Source: Candidatus Phyllobacterium onerii (GTDB taxonomy: Bacteria; Pseudomonadota; Alphaproteobacteria; Rhizobiales; Rhizobiaceae). Taken from it: a stretch of 64,000 bases of DNA. The stretch's first letter is position 1. Every line of letters begins with the position of its first letter. Below are positions 1 through 7,523 of the stretch, one piece after another. The notes below the pieces were generated by a model. It was given only the letters and a program-made list of their open reading frames with translations, was not told where the DNA came from and made no database searches. The translations under genes and the position numbers were made by a program. Where the stretch lies: NCBI RefSeq assembly GCF_028331445.1, contig NZ_JAQMHX010000002.1, positions 1 through 64,000 of the forward strand, written 5' to 3'.

Positions 1-1
1 C

Positions 2-109
2 AGACGCCGGCCGAGGCATGCCAGACGGCGCCATGGCCGTCGTTTCAGCCCGGAAGTCAACATTCTTTTCCGTCCCGACGTCGTTGCCGAGCGCAAACAG
101 TTCGGGCAT
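2..109 (+). pseudogene. IS30-family transposase, 5' side of interrupted gene
   Basis: This reading frame enters from outside the window and gives the stretch RPDVVAERKQFGH, which in IS30-family transposases directly precedes the WECDL motif with the first catalytic Asp. The frame stops at a TGA just after the His codon (107-109). The missing continuation, starting at Trp, is found at 1482. The gene is therefore split by the IS110-type element that lies between. The N-terminal HTH part of the protein lies outside the window. Confidence 0.75.
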
Positions 110-114
110 TGATG

Positions 115-127
115 GTGTGGATACCCC
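115..127 (+). repeat. Left inverted repeat of the IS110-type element
   Basis: GTGTGGATACCCC, five bases inside the deduced left junction; perfect complement of 1468-1480. Confidence 0.75.
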
Positions 128-194
128 TCCTCGGCCGCACCGAGATCGAGCATACTGCTGCCGAGGCTCGGCTTTGACACAGGAGAAGGTATTC

Positions 195-1221
195 ATGGAA
201 AGCGCTGCAATTATTGGTATCGATCTGGCTAAAACCGTATTCCAGTTACATGGAGCGGATGTTTCTGGCCGGCCGCTGTTCCGGAAAAAACTGACGAGAG
301 AGCAGTTGCGTGTCTTTCTTGCAAGCCATCCGCCAACAATCGTGGCGATGGAGGCTTGTGGCTCAGCGCATTATTGGGGTCGCGAGATTGGTGCTTTGGG
401 CCACGAGGTCAGGCTAATTCCGCCGATCTATGTAAAGCCCTTTGTAAAAAGACATAAGAACGACGCGGCTGACGCCGAGGCTATCAGTGAGGCCTGCGGT
501 TCGACCGACCATGCGCTTCGTACCGGTTAAAACCACTGAGCAGCAATCAAGAGCCATGGTATTCAAAACGCGTGATCTCCTGGTTCATCAACGTAACCAG
601 ATCGTCAACGCCCTGCGCGGCCACCTGATGGAATATGGTGTTACTGTGCCTGCGGGCCTCACTTTCGTACGTAAGCTTGAGCGGGAAATTGAAGACCCCG
701 ATACAACATTGCCTTTGCTCGTCGTGGAGCTCGCACGCCTTCTCATCGACCAGCTTCAAAGCTGTAATGCAAAGATCGCCATTGTCGAGCGTCAAATGAA
801 GGAGGAAGCGAAGCGAGACCCGGAAGCAATGCGTCTGCAAACTGCTCCGGGTATTGGCCCAGTGAGTGCCATGGCCATAAAAGCATTTGGACCGGATATG
901 AACAGCTTTCGCCGCGGGCGTGATTTTGCAGCCTGGCTGGGACTTGTGCCGCTCCAGAAATCGACAGGCGGACGCCAGAAACTGGGTCGAACATCGAAAA
1001 TGGGACAGCGGGATATCAGGCGGCTGTTGATCATTGGTGCGATGACCCGCATCCGATGGGCGATCAAAAATGGAGCGCCCAACGGATCGTGGCTTCAGCA
1101 CATGCTGGAGCGCAAGCCACGATTGCTCGTTGCCATTGCACTTGCGAATAAGACAGCGCGGGCGATCTGGGCAATGATGACAAGAGGTGAAGAATATCGG
1201 GGTGTGCCTATCTCGGCCTAG
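195..1221 (+). pseudogene. IS110-family (IS1111 group) transposase, frameshifted
   Basis: The N-terminal half (from ATG 195, preceded by a GGAG-type site) has the DEDD RuvC-like start, with GIDLAKTVFQLHG and KNDAADAEAISEA. The C-terminal half contains the transposase_20 region with TAPGIGPVSAMA and the block FAAWLGLVPLQKSTGG. The first half stops at 530. The second half continues in another frame from about 495, where VRPTMRFVPVKT resumes the family sequence. One extra base around 490-497 explains the break. The upstream in-frame codons 18-194 show no homology and belong partly to the IS30 gene and the element's left end. Transposition from this copy would need the protein supplied by an intact copy elsewhere. 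Confidence 0.85.
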
Positions 1222-1467
1222 TGCCGAAACAGGCACCCTCGATGGTGTGAGGAGGACGTTGGAAAGTAAGGACAAACAGATCGGCAAGATCGAGGTCAGG
1301 AAAACCAGGCATTCCCAGAGGGCTTCGCGCCCGCGCCATTGATTTGGACCTGACCTTCGCATCGCCATACCGGCCCGCGGCATGAGATGGTCGCTTGAAC
1401 AGAGGCCTGACACATGACCGCACCCGATCTCACGTTCGAACGATCCAAAAAAGTCCTTGCATCGCCC

Positions 1468-1480
1468 GGGGTATCCACAC
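1468..1480 (-). repeat. Right inverted repeat of the IS110-type element
   Basis: GGGGTATCCACAC, the exact reverse complement of 115-127, ending one base before the deduced right junction. Confidence 0.75.
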
Positions 1481-1481
1481 A

Positions 1482-1955
1482 TGGGAATGTGACCTCATGC
1501 AGTTTGGCAAGAAGTTCGGAAAGGCCAACGTGACGTCGCTGGTTGAACGCGTCAGCCGGTTTGCTGTATTCCTGCGCAACAACGACCGGCAGTCAAAACC
1601 TGTTATGGATGGGCTGATCCAGGCGCTGCAATCCCTGCCCCATCTCGCCCGCCGTTCGATCACCTTCGATCGTGGCACCGAGTTCACCGATTGGCCTTAC
1701 CTGCAGGCAGGCATCGGAACGCAAACATGGTTCTGTGATCCGCAGTCGCCCTGGCAAAAAGGCACCGTCGAAAACACCAACAGACGGGCCAGGAAATGGC
1801 TGTCGAGAGAGGTTGATCCTCTGTCTCTCAGCGACCGTGATCTAACGGAAATCTGCAACAGACTGAATGCAACACCACGCAAATGCCTTGGCTATAAAAC
1901 GCCAGCAGAAGTCTTCCGGCAAAAACTGCTCGCACAGACACGGCGGGCAGGCTAG
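1482..1955 (+). pseudogene. IS30-family transposase, 3' side of interrupted gene
   Basis: The product starts WECDLMQFGKKFGKANV and continues with the integrase core typical of IS30: a second Asp in ITFDRGTEF, the FCDPQSPWQKG block, and the catalytic Glu in GTVENTNRRAR. It ends with the LNATPRKCLGYKTPAEVF tail of the family. With the piece at 2-109 this makes one transposase gene cut by the IS110-type insertion between His and Trp. The open frame extends upstream to 1395, but those codons belong to the inserted element. Confidence 0.85.
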
Positions 1956-2009
1956 CTTTCAGATATCGCAAGTCGCGCTTCAGATGGAATCTACAGCCAC
2001 GTTTCGACG

Positions 2010-2198
2010 GTGGCTGCTGGTGCATTCGCTGTTTTGTTTGTAGGGGCATTTTCCTTTTTATTTGGGGCTGAGATCGCTAAGTCAAAAAAACAAATGTCCG
2101 CCTATGAAGCCCATATCGATCGGGGTTTTCCCGCTTGGCTGGATGCACAAGCGATCAGGGCGCGAGCAGCAACGTTGAAACCGTCGGTTCCTGTGTGA
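2010..2198 (+). CDS. Possible small membrane protein (doubtful)
   Basis: A 62-codon frame from a GTG start. It has a hydrophobic N-terminal stretch (AFAVLFVGAFSFLFG) followed by a charged Lys-rich segment, as in a single-pass or signal-anchored protein. No good ribosome binding site is seen, and the open frame continues upstream without a start as far as the stop of the IS30 gene, so it could equally be a remnant. I do not recognise a family. The rest of 1956-2412 shows no other supportable gene. Confidence 0.25.
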   Translation: MAAGAFAVLFVGAFSFLFGAEIAKSKKQMSAYEAHIDRGFPAWLDAQAIRARAATLKPSVPV

Positions 2199-2412
2199 AA
2201 CTAACTGTGCCTTGCATCGACCGCTAGCCTTCACCGCTTTCTGTGGTAATTTGCAGCTGTTCGCCTACTCTTGTTGGGGAACGAGATCGTCCGGTGAATT
2301 TCTGATCGCGGTAGTTGTCGTACTAGCGGTTTTCAGTCCAGGCACATGCGTGGCGAGCGACAACGCCGGCTCAGTCGCTGAGACGGTGTTCGCTCCTCGA
2401 GTTCGGGAATGA

Positions 2413-3048
2413 ATGATGAATGCAAATGGTCGTCTAGTCTTTGTAGCCTTGCTTGCCCTGGCGGTAGAGGGATGTGTGTCGAATACTGGAATCAAGCCGA
2501 ATGTCGTGACCTACAACAATCAAGGCTCGATGGCAGTCGGCGCTCCCTCACCCACTTCGTCACTTCAACAGAAGGAAGGGCAATACTTCATTGAGTTCCG
2601 CTCCCGCTATGCCCTCACCTACGGCCACACTTTCGTGATTTTTGGCCGTCTGGACGAGGCGGGCCAAATGATCGATCCCGAAGTCTCCGGCCTTGCCCCG
2701 GCTACAGATAGTGTCGTTCCCTACATTCTTGGTCATTACATACCCGTGCCGGCTGAGACCGGGGAAAGCGACGGTGATCTGGACGACAGGTACAGGTCGG
2801 CGAGCTGGCGGGTCATGTTGAGCGAAGCCGAATACAATAAAGTCGTTGCCTACATACGCAAACTGAAGGCCAGTTCGCACTTTTGGCAAGCGACCACGTA
2901 TAACTGCAATGCCTTCGTGGGCGACATTGCGCGGTCCATGGGCTATAAAGTGCCCGGCCACTTGCTGCGTCCGCAGCAGTACATAACCAAGCTTCGGGAG
3001 ATGAATGGGGGGCCGAATGCGATTGGTTACACCGGGCCTGAGGGTTGA
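2413..3048 (+). CDS. Predicted lipoprotein with permuted papain-like (YiiX/NlpC-P60-type) motifs
   Basis: The N-terminus is a lipoprotein signal with Cys21 (VEGC), so the product should be attached to a membrane from the periplasm. After a Ser/Thr-rich linker, a GHTFV motif (His72) and, about 90 residues later, an NCNAF motif (Cys165) appear. In circularly permuted NlpC/P60-like enzymes the His comes first and the nucleophilic Cys second, in just such contexts, so a peptidase or amidase-type fold is inferred. No close family is recognised. Start codons at 2413 and 2416 are both possible. It stands alone, with about 370 bases of apparently empty DNA downstream. Confidence 0.7.
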   Translation: MMNANGRLVFVALLALAVEGCVSNTGIKPNVVTYNNQGSMAVGAPSPTSSLQQKEGQYFIEFRSRYALTYGHTFVIFGRLDEAGQMIDPEVSGLAPATDSVVPYILGHYIPVPAETGESDGDLDDRYRSASWRVMLSEAEYNKVVAYIRKLKASSHFWQATTYNCNAFVGDIARSMGYKVPGHLLRPQQYITKLREMNGGPNAIGYTGPEG

Positions 3049-3422
3049 GAAGAGCGGTATCTGAGCACGCCACAAGCGCAAGGTCGAATTGTTTCGACGG
3101 GTCGCTTGGTGGGGGTGTGCAGACTCCCTTGGATCCCACCTCAACATTCTCTCCACGCTCGTGATCCAATACGTGTGACACGTCCGGTGATCGTGCTCAT
3201 GGATCGCTTATTGGCGGCCAACCGACAAGGGGCCAGCGGCAGGCGGCAAGAACACTTTGCTCCAGCCGCTATCGCTTCGGTTGTCGAATAGAACTATCCT
3301 GTTTGGCGCTCCGCGGCGAACGCTACAGTCTAGCTGGGTCTGGACGGTCTGGATGACGAAATGTGGGCGGACAAAGTCGTCACTTTAGAACGCCGGTTAG
3401 GCTGGGTTGCGTCGAGAAAACC
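3049..3422. other. Intergenic, convergent gene ends
   Basis: Lies between the 3' ends of the lipoprotein gene (+) and the phospholipase-D-like gene (-). The short frames here lack ribosome binding sites and homology. I see no strong hairpin terminator or other feature. Confidence 0.5.
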
Positions 3423-4952
3423 TCAGAGCTGCGAACCGATAGGGAGAATCGCATAAAATCCCGCAACGAATTGATCCCAGGACGAACCCGTGGGCTCATG
3501 ATAGTAGATCCGCTGCGTCCCGTCCGGCCCGGTCTCCGTCCACGAGATCCGCTTGTCCTTGTCCAGCCGTACGGCATAGGTTTCTTCTCTTAAAACGCCT
3601 CTTAGGGCATTCGACGTCTTCCTGGTAAATTCAGGCGAGTCAACCAGAATGCCCATCTCCGTATTGATATTCACCGACCGGGGGTCCCAGTTGAACGAGC
3701 CGACGAACAGGTAACGATCGTCGATGGTAAATGCCTTGGCATGCAGACCCGATCGCGATTCCCCCCAATTGACGCCGCGCCGCGCTTCTTGATCTGCGTC
3801 AGGCCGAAGTTCGTAGAGGTGGACTCCACCTTCCAGAAGGGCCCGCCGGTCCTTTGCATAATGCGCATAGACGGGTTTCACGTCGGTCGATGCCAGCGAA
3901 TTGGTTACAACCAAAACCTCGACGCCCCGCGCCTCAAGTTCCCCCAACCACTCTGTGCCGCGTTTGCGTGGCACGAAATATGCAGAAACGATCTCAACCT
4001 TTGATGTCGCACGGGCGAAATACTTTGCCAGTTGAGAGGCAAGAACCGCTTCCTTGTTGTCTTCACCGGCCGCTTTTGAAGGGGGGTCCGAGTACATTTT
4101 GGCGCGAACCCACGCGAGCTTCAGCGTCGATGGCGTTAAGTTCTGCTTCGCAGCCGCACGCACGACGCTGGCATATTCCGTCTCCCGGGCTTTCCCGATG
4201 ATCTCGTCGAGGCGATCGCGCGCCTGGTCCAGACTAAACCCCTTCGGTTTGCCGACGACGGCGCGCGCAGGCACTGCAAACTTGCTGTTCCAGTACTCAT
4301 CAAAGTTTGTCGAGACTTCGTCGACAACGGGTCCAGCAACCAGCAGATCAAGATCCGAATAGTTCAATTCCCTCTTGGCCAGGAAATACTCATCGCCGAT
4401 ATTGCGGCCACCGACGATCGACATGGCGTTGTCGGCGGTCATCGACTTGTTGTGCATCCGGCGGTTGATCCGCTTGAAGTCGGTGAGTCCGGCCGCGACA
4501 AGGCTCTGATCCCGCCAGAACGGGTTAAAGAGCCGGATTTCGATGTTTTTATGCGAGTCCAGAGCCGCAGTCACGGCATCATAGCTCTTAGTGTCCATGT
4601 CATCGAGCAATAGCCGCACCCGCACACCCCGATCCGCGGCTTGCAGCAAGCTCCACGCAAAGATTTTTCCGGTAGGATCATTGTGCACAAGGTAATACTG
4701 CGCATCGATCGTTTTTTCGGCGGCCGCTGCAAGCGCCAAGCGCGCCGCCAGAGCTTCTTCTCCGTTGCCGATCAGCCTGACCCCGGAGCGACCGTCCTTT
4801 GGATCGCCAAGCCTTTGGACAAGTTGTGTCAGCCGCGTGCTTGTCGGCTGCGCGGGCGAATATGACGGTGTTTGCTCGAATGTTCGCACGGTGTGCGAAC
4901 ATGCGGAGAGAAGAAACAAAGAGAGCCCCGCGGCCAAGACAAATGGTTTCAT
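3423..4952 (-). CDS. Phospholipase D-family lipoprotein (cardiolipin-synthase-like)
   Basis: The 509-residue product begins with a lipoprotein signal ending in LLSAC and holds two HKD catalytic motifs: HNKSMTAD at about residue 167 and HAKAFTID at about residue 404. Each is followed by the usual GG/GS-N segment (VGGRN and VGSFNWDP). Two HKD motifs form one active site for phosphatidyl transfer or phosphodiester hydrolysis. The length and VRLLLDDMDT block match periplasmic PLD-like proteins related to cardiolipin synthase C. The ATG at 4952 is chosen because GGAGGGGG precedes it and it starts the signal peptide; an in-frame ATG at 5003 would add 17 basic residues. The substrate is not determined by the sequence. 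It is not in an obvious operon. Confidence 0.9.
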   Translation of the reverse strand: MKPFVLAAGLSLFLLSACSHTVRTFEQTPSYSPAQPTSTRLTQLVQRLGDPKDGRSGVRLIGNGEEALAARLALAAAAEKTIDAQYYLVHNDPTGKIFAWSLLQAADRGVRVRLLLDDMDTKSYDAVTAALDSHKNIEIRLFNPFWRDQSLVAAGLTDFKRINRRMHNKSMTADNAMSIVGGRNIGDEYFLAKRELNYSDLDLLVAGPVVDEVSTNFDEYWNSKFAVPARAVVGKPKGFSLDQARDRLDEIIGKARETEYASVVRAAAKQNLTPSTLKLAWVRAKMYSDPPSKAAGEDNKEAVLASQLAKYFARATSKVEIVSAYFVPRKRGTEWLGELEARGVEVLVVTNSLASTDVKPVYAHYAKDRRALLEGGVHLYELRPDADQEARRGVNWGESRSGLHAKAFTIDDRYLFVGSFNWDPRSVNINTEMGILVDSPEFTRKTSNALRGVLREETYAVRLDKDKRISWTETGPDGTQRIYYHEPTGSSWDQFVAGFYAILPIGSQL

Positions 4953-5233
4953 ACTACGCCCCCTCCAGAACGCACCACGCCAACGTCTCTTAGCGGCTCG
5001 CAAAGCTGGACTTTGGCTGTGTCGCGCACTTTGCCGCTAGTAAAGATCGCAAGCAAGACGACAAAGGCCGGAAAATTAACTGCCAACGTAGGGTAAGACC
5101 CGATCGGAGGTACGCCCCTATCGGCGCACAATCACATCGTCGGACCGTGACGCCCATCGCCGCGGTTGACGAACCCCGTACCCGCCGTTGCTTTGAACCC
5201 AGTGGCGTTTTTTTGCCAAACAAGGTCCGATAA

Positions 5234-5491
5234 TCAATATTTAATGGCTCGGCCTGTTTTGCGTGCGTCCTGCTTGGTATGCCGCTTATCCTGACGGCAT
5301 GCAGCGTTGCTTTTCTGGTTGGCGGCGCGGCAATCCTGCTTTGTTTGTCGTGCTTCTGGGCGCGCCTGCTGGCGGGTGTCACGCGCCTGCTGACGTTGCT
5401 GGCCCTGCTCCGTCGCCCACGATATTGCAGGTAAACTGGCAAGAGATATCGCGATTATCGATGCGATGAACAAAGGCTTTAAATAAGGCAT
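5234..5491 (-). CDS. Small exported Gln/Arg-rich protein (copy 1)
   Basis: An 85-residue product with a signal peptide (cleavage probably after ISWA) and a very polar mature part rich in Gln, Arg, Ala and Lys with two Cys, 11 residues apart (DCRAANQKSNAAC). GGGAGGA lies seven bases before the ATG. A close paralogue is at 11537-11794; the mature parts differ at only a few residues while many codons differ synonymously, so the protein sequence appears to be under selection. Function unknown; the basic character and secretion suggest an envelope or periplasmic role. Confidence 0.8.
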   Translation of the reverse strand: MPYLKPLFIASIIAISLASLPAISWATEQGQQRQQARDTRQQARPEARQTKQDCRAANQKSNAACRQDKRHTKQDARKTGRAIKY

Positions 5492-5597
5492 TTTAGTATC
5501 CTCCCTTAAAGGGGTTGGGGCGAGCCCGCTGGGGCGGTGTCCATCGTGCTGAACACGATAAAACGTGTACGCTCAGCTTTAAGACTAGGTTTTCCAA

Positions 5598-5634
5598 AAG
5601 CCCCGCTGCCGCGAGGTCTGCTGACAGCGGGCTT
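5598..5634 (-). terminator. Possible rho-independent terminator, minus strand
   Basis: AAGCCCCGCTG at 5598-5608 pairs with CAGCGGGCTT at 5625-5634 with one bulged C. Read on the minus strand the stem is followed by TTTTGG, a short U tract. It could end transcripts from the minus-strand membrane protein gene that stops at 5936, though it lies about 300 bases downstream. Confidence 0.4.
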
Positions 5635-5641
5635 ATTTGGG

Positions 5642-5681
5642 GCAATCATGGAAAAGAATTGGACGCCTTTTCCATGATTGC
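5642..5681. repeat. Perfect 15-bp inverted repeat (hairpin)
   Basis: GCAATCATGGAAAAG at 5642-5656 is exactly complementary to 5667-5681, with a 10-base loop. The stem is AT-rich, contains ATG in both arms and has no U tract, so it is not an ordinary terminator. It could be a transposon-end remnant, a processed RNA hairpin or a protein site. Confidence 0.7.
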
Positions 5682-5935
5682 ACAATACGCCCAGTATTCA
5701 GGATGACCAAGCGATAACAGCTTCGGCACCGCGTGCAGGTGGGCGTGGCAGGGCCCTCGCGCGTCACCGGCCGGGGGGCCGAAGCTGTGCTTCTTGTCCC
5801 AGTGGCACGCGCCCGACAAGTGCGGAACGCGAACGTCCAGCCCTCGGGCATCCCCCACCCATGCCGATCTGGTAGAAGCGCCCAGCGGCCGCACTACGGG
5901 CCGCCTGCAGGTCGTCTGTGCCTAGTAGTCTCACT

Positions 5936-6178
5936 TCATAAACTCCCGTGACAGGCGGCAAAGATGCCGATGGCGATGATCAGCATGACGATCCGAAAAA
6001 CCGGGCCCATCGGGTGCGCTGGAGGACGTGTCGTCGCCTCCTCCGTCACCCGGGGCTCGCCGTCGCGGATGGCCTTGTTGCGGACACTCAGCGCGATCAG
6101 GCCGAACAGCGGGTTGATAATGGTCCAGACGACGACCGCGCCGACGCTCAGGGGCTTGCGGGGCTCAGAGGTGGTCAT
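5936..6178 (-). CDS. Small two-helix membrane protein
   Basis: An 80-residue product with two predicted membrane helices (around GAVVVWTIINPLFGLIALSV and RIVMLIIAIGIFAAC) joined by a charged loop with a Pro-rich end. The ATG at 6178 is preceded by GGAGGTGA. The same frame stays open upstream as far as about 6340, where it carries a sensible amphipathic sequence (see the next entry), so a longer or fused product is possible. Base composition is GC-rich compared with the neighbours. I do not recognise the family. Confidence 0.55.
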   Translation of the reverse strand: MTTSEPRKPLSVGAVVVWTIINPLFGLIALSVRNKAIRDGEPRVTEEATTRPPAHPMGPVFRIVMLIIAIGIFAACHGSL

Positions 6179-6386
6179 GTGGATCACCTCCGGCTCGATG
6201 CCGGTCGCCTGCTTCACGCGGCGCTGGTGGCCTTCGGCGGCGATCCGCGCCTTGAAGCCCCAAACGGAGGCCTTGAAGCCCGCCGCGTTCAGCTGCTCGA
6301 TCAGCGCCCTGCGCGCCGGGTCCTTGAACGTTGGTCTTGATTGCGCAGCCCCTGAAGCGCAGGTCAGATTGGATGGCTCGGGTCAT
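6179..6386 (-). pseudogene. Frameshifted small gene upstream of the membrane protein
   Basis: A start at 6386 with a good AAGGAG site opens MTRAIQSDLRFRGCAIK. Near 6335 the plausible sequence continues in a different frame (TFKDPARRALIEQLNAAGF and on to RVKQATGIEPEVIH), which then runs without a stop into the start of the membrane protein gene. One indel thus separates a good start from a good body. It may be a broken gene, a fusion or a sequencing error. Function unknown. Confidence 0.45.
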
Positions 6387-7089
6387 TTCGTCTCCTTGAA
6401 GATTGATGGTGGGGCCGCAGCCCCCGGGTTGGTCACTCGGTGCGCTTGGCCCCGTAGGCGTCGCGGGTGGCTTCGGTGTGAAGAAGTTTTCGCGCTGGCA
6501 GCACCCCAGCGCTTGCCGTCCTTCATCTGTTGGATGTGGGCACGTAAGACAGTCGATCCCTGTCTCGACTTTAACTACTGGCAGATAGCGCCGCGGCCTA
6601 CCATAAGCACCGTGATGATCGTTTCGTGCTCGCATCACCTGTTCGAAATGAAATAGAGATATCGATTGCCCCGTTCCTCAACTGGAAAGGTTGTAGCTAC
6701 GGCCAAATCTGCAAGTGGGTTGGCATCAAAGCGCAAAGCATTGGCTTTAATCGACAAACGTTGGGTGCCTCTAGCTGACAGAAACCAATTTGTGCCGCCA
6801 GGCAGTGACTGAGGCAACCAATCTTTGCTTGAACTCGCGCCAATGCTCCAACGGGCATTTGCCCGTCCAGCGACGGCAGGCATGGCTGAACGAAAAGCGC
6901 ACGCCATTGCGGGCAGTTGATGGACATGGTCGCCGCAAGATATCGCCGCGGTCCCTGGCCTGAAAAGACCCAGGTGTGGCTATCGGGGCACTACCCATAT
7001 GTTTCGCGATCCAAACGCCTAGCGCTTAACACTATCTGTGTTAGCCTCGAGTCGTTGGCCTACTACAACTTGATGAAAAGGATCTTCGA
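6387..7089. other. Region without a supportable intact gene
   Basis: Between 6440 and 6600 the minus strand shows GC-rich coding-like fragments in alternating frames, which look like a decayed small gene ahead of the frameshifted one at 6386. From 6640 to 7089 only frames without ribosome binding sites or recognisable products are present. Confidence 0.35.
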
Positions 7090-7218
7090 ATGAACAGAGT
7101 TCTGATCACCGTCGTTGCCGTACTAACAGTGATAAGTTTAAGCGCCTGCGGATCAATCGGCAAAGGAAAAGCTCCTCCGCCAATGGCGGAACCGGCAGCA
7201 GCACCAGTCTATAAATAA
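7090..7218 (+). CDS. Very small lipoprotein
   Basis: A 42-residue product: an N-terminal Lys/Arg-containing signal, a hydrophobic core and a lipobox (LSAC, Cys20), then a short Gly/Lys and Pro/Ala-rich tail. It resembles entericidin-like or other mini-lipoproteins in shape only. The ATG follows an AAGGATC-type site. A strong hairpin starts 22 bases after the stop, supporting a monocistronic transcript. Confidence 0.7.
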   Translation: MNRVLITVVAVLTVISLSACGSIGKGKAPPPMAEPAAAPVYK

Positions 7219-7239
7219 AGGCTGCTGTTTCTGTGCTGT

Positions 7240-7260
7240 GGGAAGGTGATTCACCTTCCC
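7240..7260 (+). terminator. Hairpin terminator after the mini-lipoprotein gene
   Basis: GGGAAGGTG (7240-7248) pairs perfectly with CACCTTCCC (7252-7260) around a 3-base loop, followed by ATTTCC. The U tract is short, so efficiency is uncertain. Confidence 0.6.
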
Positions 7261-7360
7261 ATTTCCATCGATTGCAAGACACCGGCACTCTACGTGGTAT
7301 CCGGTAGTAAATATCTAGCGCCGGTTGAGCACTGCGACACCTCATAGGGTTCCGCTCCCT

Positions 7361-7440
7361 CTGCCCGGTCAGACTCTGGTGCTTGGTGGACATGTGGATT
7401 TTGAAGTCAGGGAGATATCTCTTGTAAGCGAACGCCTTTG
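7361..7440 (+). pseudogene. Stump of an hlyD 3' end upstream of the mscS-type gene
   Basis: The frame gives PGQTLVLGGH, nearly the C-terminus of the HlyD-type protein encoded at 24604-25833 (PVQTLVLGGH). The similarity continues in the untranslated sequence after that gene's stop (GAAGTCAGG and the following CTCGTA / CTTGTA stretch). Here the stop codon is lost. It is the mirror image of the stump at 25897-25925, where hlyD is intact and the mscS-type gene is reduced to its first codons. Confidence 0.65.
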
Positions 7441-7523
7441 GCGGAGCTCGCCGCCCCATTTGTTTTTTAGACAGGCCGACCTCTTCGGCGTATGGTGTTT
7501 AAGCTGCATGTCAGGGGATTTGA

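Larger units (their letters stand above)
110..1481 (+). mobile_element. IS110/IS1111-type insertion element nested in an IS30 transposase gene
   Basis: Removing 110-1481 rejoins the IS30 frame exactly (Gly-His, then Trp-Glu-Cys-Asp-Leu), so this 1372-bp block is the inserted DNA. It carries one transposase gene (broken). Near its ends are 13-bp perfect inverted repeats, GTGTGGATACCCC at 115-127 and its complement at 1468-1480. Subterminal repeats of this kind are typical of the IS1111 subgroup. No clear target duplication is seen, as is usual for the family. The exact ends could shift by one or two bases. Confidence 0.8.
5492..5935. other. Intergenic with two hairpins
   Basis: Holds a GC-rich stem at 5598-5634 and a perfect 15-bp inverted repeat at 5642-5681 (listed separately). 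The part from about 5720 to 5935 is GC-rich with frames on both strands but no recognisable product. Confidence 0.4.

Noticed and set aside
547-1482. Minus-strand frame of 311 codons across the IS110-type element
   Set aside because: Antisense to the transposase, Cys- and Arg-rich random-looking product, no site.
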